Assembly (NCBI GenBank): GCA_031375105.1 | Contig: JANMHJ010000071.1 | Coordinates: forward strand, 181,599-245,598 | Origin: JANMDU01 sp031375105 | Lineage (GTDB): Bacteria; Pseudomonadota; Gammaproteobacteria; Burkholderiales; Burkholderiaceae_C | DNA: 64,000 nt | Direction: 5' to 3' | Shown here: positions 41,986-48,829 of the stretch, one piece after another | How positions within the stretch are numbered: position 1 is the stretch's first letter | Layout: each line of letters begins with the position of its first letter | The notes under the pieces: generated by a model | Told to the model about the DNA's origin: nothing | The model's input: the letters and a program-made list of their open reading frames with translations, nothing else | Databases searched by the model: none | Program-made: the position numbers and the translations under genes

Positions 41986-43428
41986 ATGGAAATTACCAGT
42001 TTTGGTGCATCGCACCTCTCCCATCTCATTCTCTCTAAGCAAGTCTCCTGCCAAGAGCTCATGCAAGCCACGCTTGTGCGCGTTGCGCAGGTGAACCCTC
42101 GGGTTAACGCTATCGTGAACCTGCGTCCAGCCGATGAATTGATGCAAGAGGCCGCGCAGCATGATGCGCTGCTTGCTCAAGGCAAAAGCAAAGGCTGGCT
42201 GCATGGCATACCGCAAGCCATCAAAGATATCTCGCCCTGCACCGGCTTGCCCAACACGCAAGGTAGCCCGCTGCTCAAAGACTTCATCCCGAAAGAAGAT
42301 GGCCTGATGGTGCAGCGCATGAAAGCGGCGGGCTGCATTGTCATCGGTAAGACGAATACGCCCGAATTTGGACTAGGTTCGCACACTTTCAATGAGGTTT
42401 TTGGTGCGACCCGCAATGCCTACGATCACCGCAAAACGGCAGGCGGCTCCAGCGGCGGGGCAGCCGTGGCGCTGGCCACGCAGATGCTCAGTGTGGCCGA
42501 TGGCTCTGATTTCATGGGCAGCTTACGTAACCCTGCCGCTTGGAACAATGTGTTTGGCCTGCGCCCCAGCCAAGGCCGCGTGCCGATGTGGCCTGCGACC
42601 GATGCGTGGATCGCGCAATTGAGCACAGAAGGGCCGATGGCGCGTGATGTGCAAAGCCTCGCGATGCTCTTGCAGACGCAATCAGGTTACTCATCAAATG
42701 CTCCTCTTTCTATAGCAAACTATATAGATAATATAACGGCAAACAGTCACTTTTCCTTTAACAATCAGCGCATCGGCTGGCTCGGCGATTTACAAGGCCA
42801 TCTTGCAACAGAGCCCGGCGTGTTGGCGCAGTGTGAGCAGGGCTTGCAGCGCATGGCAGATGCTGGCGCGGTGATTGATCCTTGCATTTTCAGGATGCCA
42901 CCCGATCAGGTCTGGCAAGCTTGGCTGGTGTGGCGCAAGGCTTTGGTGAGCTCACGCATCGCGCCGCATCTGCTCCAACCCAGCAACCGCGAGACGATCA
43001 AACCTGAAGCCTTGTGGGAGTACGACAGTGCCCAAGACTTGAAAGGCACAGAATTGATGCGCGCCAGTGCCACGCGCACTTCTTTTTATCACAGCATGCT
43101 CAAGCTGTTTGAATCGCATGATTTTCTGGCTTTGCCGGCGGTTCAAATGTGGCCGTTTCCTGTCGAGCAACGTTGGCCAAAAGAAATCATCACCGCCAGC
43201 AGCACTCGCCCCATGGACACCTATCACCGCTGGATGGAATGCACGATCTACGCCACCTTTGCCGGCCTGCCTGCGATCAGCCTGCCCTGCGGTTTTAGCC
43301 AAGCAGGGCTACCGATGGGCGTGCAGATCATCGGCCAACCGCAAGACGATGCAAAGCTGCTCGCGCTTGCTGCTGCCTATGAAACAAGCGCACAAGAGGT
43401 GATTCAGCGCAGGCCATCATCAACCTGA
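41986..43428 (+). CDS. Amidase (amidase signature family), second copy
   Basis: The 480-residue enzyme has Lys in 'HGIPQAIKDISPCTG', cis-Ser in 'KTAGGSSGGAAVALATQM' and Ser in 'DGSDFMGSLRNPAAW', the amidase-signature triad. It is divergent from the peptide-binding protein gene (64 bp apart). A dispersed repeat gives the in-frame segment SIANYIDNITANSHFSF near residues 243-259, in a variable part of the family. The two amidases flanking this transporter locus are not close copies of each other. Confidence 0.92.
   Translation: MEITSFGASHLSHLILSKQVSCQELMQATLVRVAQVNPRVNAIVNLRPADELMQEAAQHDALLAQGKSKGWLHGIPQAIKDISPCTGLPNTQGSPLLKDFIPKEDGLMVQRMKAAGCIVIGKTNTPEFGLGSHTFNEVFGATRNAYDHRKTAGGSSGGAAVALATQMLSVADGSDFMGSLRNPAAWNNVFGLRPSQGRVPMWPATDAWIAQLSTEGPMARDVQSLAMLLQTQSGYSSNAPLSIANYIDNITANSHFSFNNQRIGWLGDLQGHLATEPGVLAQCEQGLQRMADAGAVIDPCIFRMPPDQVWQAWLVWRKALVSSRIAPHLLQPSNRETIKPEALWEYDSAQDLKGTELMRASATRTSFYHSMLKLFESHDFLALPAVQMWPFPVEQRWPKEIITASSTRPMDTYHRWMECTIYATFAGLPAISLPCGFSQAGLPMGVQIIGQPQDDAKLLALAAAYETSAQEVIQRRPSST
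42700..42761 (+). repeat. Dispersed hairpin repeat, copy 14 (inside second amidase gene)
   Basis: TTCTATAGCAAACTATATAG, then ATAATATAACGGCAAAC and tail CTTTTCCTTTAA. It is sense and in frame; the CTGCGCA box is diverged. Confidence 0.75.
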
Positions 43429-43432
43429 GCGC

Positions 43433-44101
43433 TTAAATCACCCCATACCAAATCGCCCGCTCAGCGGCGGCCAGCTTGTTGTCCACACCTAGCTTACGCA
43501 TCGCGTTGGAGAGGTAATAGTTCACCGTGCGCTCGCTGCAATCGAGTTTTTTTCCAGTCTCAGAAGCGGTCAAGCCATCGAAGGCCAAGGCCAAGCATTC
43601 TTTCTCACGCGGGCTCAAGGGGCAAATCACCTCGGCCATGCCGCGTTTGATGCGTGGCCAGATATTGAGGATCGACCAGACCAAGGCCGTGGCCTCGCTT
43701 TTGTCATGCAAAGCACGCGGCGTCATCAAATAGCATTCGAGTGCCTTGCCTCGCGGCAGCAAAAAAGCCACACGTACCATCGATTGCAGGCCGTGCGAGA
43801 GCGCCAGCAAGCGCCAGCGGCTCAAATCCGCATAGCTTCCGCGCGAGATGTCTTGCCAAAGCGCCAAGGGCGAATCCGACTCCACCCATTCGCGGCCAAA
43901 CTCCTCGCTCACGGCCAAAGCCTGCGCCATCGCGTGCAAACGCGGCGGGTGCACAGCACGCACGCAGCGATGCACCGATGTATCGATCACATCAGGGCCC
44001 AGCACGACCAGCGCTTCCACAGCTTCGGATTGCAGTGCCGCCATCCAGTCGGCCAGAAGGCCGTCAAGTATGACGCTGTCAAAATTGGCAGGTTGAATCA
44101 T
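43433..44101 (-). CDS. LuxR-type transcriptional regulator
   Basis: The 222-residue protein has an N-terminal region that resembles the autoinducer-binding fold of LuxR proteins only loosely. It ends in a clear LuxR/FixJ helix-turn-helix: 'CPLSPREKECLALAFDGLTASETGKKLDCSERTVNYYLSNAMRKLGVDNKLAAAERAIWYGVI'. ATG 44101 is preferred; a GTG at 44146 would add 15 residues. It is divergent from the sensor kinase of the hydroxyketone signalling set, about 115 bp apart, which suggests it may be the DNA-binding arm of that circuit or be controlled by it. No luxI-type synthase is present. Confidence 0.9.
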   Translation of the reverse strand: MIQPANFDSVILDGLLADWMAALQSEAVEALVVLGPDVIDTSVHRCVRAVHPPRLHAMAQALAVSEEFGREWVESDSPLALWQDISRGSYADLSRWRLLALSHGLQSMVRVAFLLPRGKALECYLMTPRALHDKSEATALVWSILNIWPRIKRGMAEVICPLSPREKECLALAFDGLTASETGKKLDCSERTVNYYLSNAMRKLGVDNKLAAAERAIWYGVI

Positions 44102-44215
44102 GCACAGAGTATGCCCTTCCTTCAAAACAGGCTCACAATAAGACACGTTAATCCTGTCATATCAACGACAAACCGCCATTGTCTACAAACCGAAGTCCTC
44201 ACAGAACCCCTTGCT

Positions 44216-45526
44216 ATGATCGCCCGCGCTTGGAAACAGCTCAAAGACTGGATCGTGATGCCTGAGATGGAAATCATCTTGCATCCTTCTCGGCGGCGTC
44301 TGCAATGGCTGGGAATTTTTACGGTGATCGGTCATCTCGCATTCTGGTTTCTGTGGACATCGGTCTTGCCTCAAACATTTGAGGATTGGCGCGTGCGTAT
44401 TTTCATGGCGGTCACTGGTTTCGGCCTGATCCTGCACCCTTCAGGCAATCAATGTCACACGCCCGGGATGAAGCTCTATTTTTCTGCCGTGTGCTGGCTC
44501 CAGCTCCCCTTCTTCTTCATTTGGATGTATTGGATGAATGCTGGCTCGGCTATGTGGATGGCCACAGTTGCCACCATGATCGTCGTGTATTACCACTTAA
44601 CCGATTGGAGGGTGGCGACACTCGGTCTTGCCTTGGGCGCTTTCACAGCCAGCTTGTTGGCGCACACCATGCTAGATGGTTTAAACGCTCTGCCGATGGA
44701 GCACAGCGTGGTTTTTATGTTTGCTTGGGTCAGCGCTGGATTGCTTGCATTATCGAGCGCCAACCTGCGCCGCGAACGCCTTCGACATTCGCTCAATGTG
44801 ATCGGCATCATGGCGCATGAGTTGCGCACACCGCTGGCCACCCTGGCTTTGATTGCGCAAGCGATCCGCAGCGAGGCTGTTGCCATTGATGACCTTCACG
44901 CCCAGCGCTTGGGCGAACTGGCCACACGCATGGATGCGCTCACGCGCGCGATCAATCATCACATTGACCTGCAAATGGCCAATGCGCGCTACACCTATCA
45001 GCCCAATGCCACCCAGTTGCTATCCGCTCGGCAATTGGTTAGCAAGGTCTTGGAAGATTACCCTTTTGGCTCTAAGCGCGAGCGACAATGTGTGCAGGTG
45101 GTTTTGCATTCGGATTTTTGGTTTCACGGCTCGCAAAGACAGTTCGTGCAGGTGCTCAACAATCTGATCAAGAATGCCCTGTACTCGCTCAAATCAGCCC
45201 AGTCTCGTTACGGCAAAGGCGATTTACACATTGAAATAGGTACACGCGATGCGCTTGGACGCATCAAAATATCAGACCGGGGTGTCGGCATCAACGCCAG
45301 TCAAATCAAACTGATCTTCGAGCCGTTTTTCTCCACCGCCAACGAAACTGGCCATGGCCTGGGTTTGGCGTTTTGCAAGCAGGTCGTTGAAGCTGCACAA
45401 GGCACGATCATGGTTCATTCCGAGCCCGCCATGGGCGCCACCTTTACCCTCCAATTGCCCTGCCAACTGGCCCCTTCTGAAGAAGCATTGTCAAATCATG
45501 AAGTTTCCCCTCTATCACCGGCCTAG
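44216..45526 (+). CDS. CqsS/LqsS-like quorum-sensing sensor histidine kinase
   Basis: The 436-residue membrane kinase starts at ATG 44216. Its N-terminal 170 residues contain about six hydrophobic spans and resemble the hydroxyketone-sensing domain of Vibrio CqsS: 'GHLAFWFLWTSVLPQTFEDWRVRIF' and 'LPFFFIWMYWMNAGSAMWMATVATMI'. HisKA follows with His201 ('IMAHELRTPLATLAL'), then HATPase_c with 'LNNLIKNALYSL', 'ISDRGVGI' and 'GHGLGLAFCKQVVEAAQG'. It lacks a receiver domain, like LqsS, and its stop overlaps the response-regulator start by 29 bp, so the two are co-translated. Sequence upstream of 44216 is antisense to the LuxR gene and is not part of it. Confidence 0.9.
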   Translation: MIARAWKQLKDWIVMPEMEIILHPSRRRLQWLGIFTVIGHLAFWFLWTSVLPQTFEDWRVRIFMAVTGFGLILHPSGNQCHTPGMKLYFSAVCWLQLPFFFIWMYWMNAGSAMWMATVATMIVVYYHLTDWRVATLGLALGAFTASLLAHTMLDGLNALPMEHSVVFMFAWVSAGLLALSSANLRRERLRHSLNVIGIMAHELRTPLATLALIAQAIRSEAVAIDDLHAQRLGELATRMDALTRAINHHIDLQMANARYTYQPNATQLLSARQLVSKVLEDYPFGSKRERQCVQVVLHSDFWFHGSQRQFVQVLNNLIKNALYSLKSAQSRYGKGDLHIEIGTRDALGRIKISDRGVGINASQIKLIFEPFFSTANETGHGLGLAFCKQVVEAAQGTIMVHSEPAMGATFTLQLPCQLAPSEEALSNHEVSPLSPA

Positions 45527-46478
45527 TGCCCTGGTTTTTCTCGACGACGAAACGCCGTATCTGGAGATGCTGGCGATTGTCCTGCCGCGCGAGTGGTGCA
45601 TTCGTTTTCACACCCGCATGCGCGACTATCTTGCACAAATTCATGCTCAATCCCAGCAATGGGAGGATGATGTCGCACTGCATCAAGAGATCATCAACCA
45701 ATGGCACAAAGGCAAGCCTTTGCCTGGGCAGATTTTGGATTACTGGCGCACGCAAAGCCATCGCTATGGTCTGCCCAGCATCGCCGTGGTGGACTACGCG
45801 ATGCCCGCCGCCAATGGGCTCGAGGTGCTCAAAGCCAGCCCACCTTGGCCTCCTTACCGCGTGCTGCTGACAGGCAAAGCAGACGAGCACACCGCGGTGG
45901 CCGCGTTCAATGACGGCTTGATTGACCGCTATGTGACCAAGCAGCATCCCGAATTGGTGCAGCAGTTGGTGGGTGCGCTGCGGCAACATTACGGCGCACC
46001 GATGGATTTTCACGAAGGCGTTTGGCGTAACGCCTTGCGCCGCAGCCAACAGCTGGCTTTGCAAGACCGAGCCGTTCAACAGTCAATGCTGGATTGGCTC
46101 AAGCGACTCGACTGCATGGAGTATGTGGTTCTGCCCGAGCCATTTGGCTTGCTAGGGCTGGATGCCGCCGGGCAAGCGCATTGGTTGCAGTTTGAGATGT
46201 ACAAAGATTTAAGCGCTGCTGTCGATCTGGCCAGCGCTGCAGGCCATGATGCCTCTACGCTTGCTGCTATCACGCAGGGGCAGATGCTCAGCGATGCCGA
46301 ATGGCTGCAAGCTCTGGGCACTACGCAAGCCCCGCAAGCGGTTCCGGCTGTGGCGCTGGGCACGGGCGGACATTTGATCGCAGCGCACTTCCCTCAATCT
46401 ACCTTAGGTCAGATCGGCCTTGGGCATCGCGCCTTCCTCGCGAGCTTGCCTGAGCGCGGGGTAGATTGCGACGCTTAA
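45498..46478 (+). CDS. LqsR-like response regulator of the quorum-sensing set
   Basis: The 326-residue regulator has a receiver domain with acidic pair Asp16-Asp17 ('ALVFLDDETPYLEML'), phospho-acceptor Asp99 in 'AVVDYAMPAANGLEVL', the Thr switch in 'VLLTGKA' and Lys in 'DRYVTKQHP'. The acidic pair and acceptor are about 82 residues apart, roughly 40 more than usual, because of an inserted helical segment. The C-terminal part (about 150-326) has no DNA-binding motif I recognise, as reported for LqsR/JqsR-type regulators. Its stop shares the TTAA palindrome with the convergent synthase gene. Confidence 0.88.
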   Translation: MKFPLYHRPSALVFLDDETPYLEMLAIVLPREWCIRFHTRMRDYLAQIHAQSQQWEDDVALHQEIINQWHKGKPLPGQILDYWRTQSHRYGLPSIAVVDYAMPAANGLEVLKASPPWPPYRVLLTGKADEHTAVAAFNDGLIDRYVTKQHPELVQQLVGALRQHYGAPMDFHEGVWRNALRRSQQLALQDRAVQQSMLDWLKRLDCMEYVVLPEPFGLLGLDAAGQAHWLQFEMYKDLSAAVDLASAAGHDASTLAAITQGQMLSDAEWLQALGTTQAPQAVPAVALGTGGHLIAAHFPQSTLGQIGLGHRAFLASLPERGVDCDA

Positions 46479-47740
46479 GCTGCTTCCAAAGCCGCTTGCC
46501 CCGCACCTTCGCGCTGCATTGCTGCACGTCGTGCCAGAGGCCATTGCCAAGGTTGAGCAATAGGCGCAATTTCAGCGGCTGCATCAAGCACGTGATCAAG
46601 CTCTGCTTCTGTTAACGCACTGCTGACGGTCAACCGCACCATCGTGCGATTGCGACTTGTGGCCGGGGCGCAAAAAACCGCGCCAAATACATCGCGCTCT
46701 TCTAGCAAATCTCGCAAGATCATGGTCGCAGGCTCGGTGCCCGATTCGAGCGCAATGATTTGCTCAGTGCCCTGATGCACGGGGTAGCCCAATTCAGATA
46801 AACCCTGACGCAATTGGCGAGAAAACCGATGCAAACGCTGGCGCTCAGCATTGCTTCGTTTGATCACTTCCAGTGTTGCGGCTAACGCAGCGATTTCGTG
46901 GGGTAGAAGGCATGAGCTGAACATATTGGGATAACTAAAACTCAGCACATAGTTACGCATCGCAGCTGGCACGGTGAAATAGCCCGCTCTTCCAGCAAAT
47001 GCTTTGGCTAAACTCGCTGTGATGAAGTGCACGTCTTGCGACAAACCTAGCTCTGCGCACAGCCCAGCTCCACCCGGCCCATGCGTACCGAGAGAATGCG
47101 ATTCATCTACCAAAATCATGCTACCCGCTCGACGCGCCACATCAACAATATCAGCCAACGGACACAAGGCTCCCGTGGTGCTGTATACCGAGTCCACAAT
47201 CACAATGCCTGGGCCATTACGTGCCATTAGCCGTGCTAGATGCGCTGGATCGTTGTGGCGAAATGGTTGTGCAGGAGCCTTCGCTGCGCGTGCGCCCTCC
47301 CACAACGACATATGCGCAAGAGTGTCGATGTAAACGGGTGTGGACTCATCTGCAATAGCTTGTAGTAAACCGAGGTTGGCAGCGTAGCCTGACTGACAAA
47401 TCAGACCGTCTTCTTTTCCAACCCATCGAGCTAAGCCACGCTCCAGATCGCGTACAGGATGCGAGCCATGCAAAAACACGCTGGATTGAATGGCGAATTC
47501 AGCGTCATGCCGCATGGCATCAGTCTGGGCACGCACGATATCAGGATGGCCAGTCAGCGCGAGATAGTCGTTGCCATTCAGGCGCACGGCGTTCGTACCA
47601 GGTGTGAGTCCGTGCAACAACGATCGCCCGCTCCATTGCTCGTTCCATCGTTGCGCAAAATCGCGCTCAATGCGTCGATGTAGATGCGCAGAAATATCGG
47701 GATCACAGGGGAATGCTTCAGATGCAAGAGACCAGTTCAT
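46475..47740 (-). CDS. cqsA: CqsA/LqsA-type alpha-hydroxyketone autoinducer synthase
   Basis: This PLP-dependent alpha-oxoamine-synthase-family enzyme has 421 residues from ATG 47740. CqsA and LqsA condense an acyl-CoA with an amino donor to make hydroxyketone signals. Visible family features are 'RLNGNDYLALTGHPDIVRAQ', 'QSSVFLHGSHPVRDLERGLARWVG', the cofactor-binding Asp in 'MILVDESHSLGTHGPGGAGLCAELG' and the PLP Lys near 244 in 'TASLAKAFAGRAGYF'. Related KBL/BioF/HemA enzymes share the fold, but the FLHGS motif and neighbouring CqsS/LqsS- and LqsR-like genes favour an autoinducer synthase. GAGG lies seven bases upstream of the start. Confidence 0.9.
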   Translation of the reverse strand: MNWSLASEAFPCDPDISAHLHRRIERDFAQRWNEQWSGRSLLHGLTPGTNAVRLNGNDYLALTGHPDIVRAQTDAMRHDAEFAIQSSVFLHGSHPVRDLERGLARWVGKEDGLICQSGYAANLGLLQAIADESTPVYIDTLAHMSLWEGARAAKAPAQPFRHNDPAHLARLMARNGPGIVIVDSVYSTTGALCPLADIVDVARRAGSMILVDESHSLGTHGPGGAGLCAELGLSQDVHFITASLAKAFAGRAGYFTVPAAMRNYVLSFSYPNMFSSCLLPHEIAALAATLEVIKRSNAERQRLHRFSRQLRQGLSELGYPVHQGTEQIIALESGTEPATMILRDLLEERDVFGAVFCAPATSRNRTMVRLTVSSALTEAELDHVLDAAAEIAPIAQPWQWPLARRAAMQREGAGQAALEAA

Positions 47741-47817
47741 GAAAAACCTCAAATTGATGATGACAAGGGGCCCATTGCATCGGAAGGCATCATTTTTGAG
47801 TTGTCGGCCCCGGTAAA

Positions 47818-47876
47818 TCTGACAGTGATTTCTCACTTTTTTAAGCTTTTTCTCACAAATTCACTGTGAATTCAGA
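47818..47876. promoter_or_regulatory. Dyad and direct repeat in the cqsA-map intergenic region
   Basis: TCTGACAGTGA at 47818-47828 and TCACTGTGAATTCAGA at 47861-47876 are inverted relative to each other (with a four-base insertion). They enclose two TTTCTCAC-like direct repeats. The position suits regulation of the autoinducer synthase or map, but function is inferred from symmetry only. Confidence 0.35.
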
Positions 47877-47938
47877 CATATTCATCGGTTCAGTGATGCA
47901 CCCTAACAAAGCGGGGATAATTCGGGGTGGAACGAAAC

Positions 47939-48742
47939 ATGAGCATCACCTTTAAAGATCAAGCTGGCATCGATGGCATGAGGCTGGCTGGCCGTCTGGC
48001 TTCTGAAGTGCTGGATTACCTGACACCGCATGTCAAACCCGGCATCACCACGCTGGCGCTGGACAAACTCGCACTGGATTTCATCATCAATGTGCAAGGC
48101 TGCCAAAGCGCCACCGTGGGCTACGCGCCACCGGGCTATCCGCCGTTTCCCGGTTCGATTTGCACATCCGTTAACCACGTGGTCTGTCATGGCATGCCCA
48201 GCGACAAAGTGCTTAAAAAAGGTGACATCATTAACATTGATGTGACTGTGATCAAAGACGGTTGGCATGGTGATACCAGCCGTATGTTCTTGGTGGGCGA
48301 GGTGTCGCCTTTTGCTAAGCGGCTGTGCGCCATCACCTATGAATGCATGTGGAAGGGCATTGCGCAGGTCAAGCCCGGTAACAAATTGGGCGATGTCGGC
48401 GCGGCGATTCAGCGTTTTGCTGAAAGCCAAGGCTACAGCGTGGTGCGCGAGTTTTGCGGTCACGGCATTGGCCAGAAATTTCATGAAGAGCCGCAGGTGC
48501 TGCACTATGGCAAAGCGGGTACGGGTGAGGCGATCGTGCCTGGCATGTGCTTCACTGTAGAGCCGATGATCAATATGGGTCGCAAAGACATTCGTGAGCT
48601 GGGCGATGGCTGGACGATTGTGACCAAAGACCATTCGCTTTCAGCCCAGTGGGAACACACCGTGCTCGTCACGCAGACGGGTTATGAGTTGATGACCGTC
48701 TCTACAGGCTCGCCGCCAGCACCCGCTTGGCTTGCTGCCTGA
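47939..48742 (+). CDS. map: Type I methionine aminopeptidase
   Basis: Map removes the initiator methionine from nascent proteins. The 267-residue enzyme has the five metal ligands in their motifs: 'NIDVTVIKDGWHGDTSRMFLVG' (two Asp), 'REFCGHGIGQKFHEEP' (His), 'MCFTVEPMINMG' (Glu) and 'SLSAQWEHTVLVTQTGYELMT' (Glu). ATG 47939 is preferred over GTG 47927. glnD follows directly, a standard gene pair in Burkholderiales. Confidence 0.96.
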   Translation: MSITFKDQAGIDGMRLAGRLASEVLDYLTPHVKPGITTLALDKLALDFIINVQGCQSATVGYAPPGYPPFPGSICTSVNHVVCHGMPSDKVLKKGDIINIDVTVIKDGWHGDTSRMFLVGEVSPFAKRLCAITYECMWKGIAQVKPGNKLGDVGAAIQRFAESQGYSVVREFCGHGIGQKFHEEPQVLHYGKAGTGEAIVPGMCFTVEPMINMGRKDIRELGDGWTIVTKDHSLSAQWEHTVLVTQTGYELMTVSTGSPPAPAWLAA

Positions 48743-48762
48743 TCTCTCACGCATCTGATGAT

Positions 48763-48829
48763 GCTATTAATTTACGAGCACTCTGCGCAATGAATATAAC
48801 GGCAAACGGCTCATTTCGATCTAAAAAAG
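48763..48829 (+). repeat. Dispersed hairpin repeat, copy 15 (map-glnD junction and glnD start)
   Basis: GCTATTAATTTACGAGCACT, then CTGCGCAATGAATATAACGG and a tail with TCATTTCGATCTAAAAAA. The ATG in the middle is the most likely glnD start codon. Confidence 0.93.

Noticed and set aside
43706..44215. Upstream extension of the sensor kinase frame
   Set aside because: It lies antisense to the LuxR-type gene and its translation has no membrane or sensor features; the kinase homology starts at ATG 44216.
48727..48789. TTG start for glnD overlapping the end of map
   Set aside because: The residues it adds are encoded by map codons and the left hairpin of a repeat and do not resemble GlnD; ATG 48790 is better.
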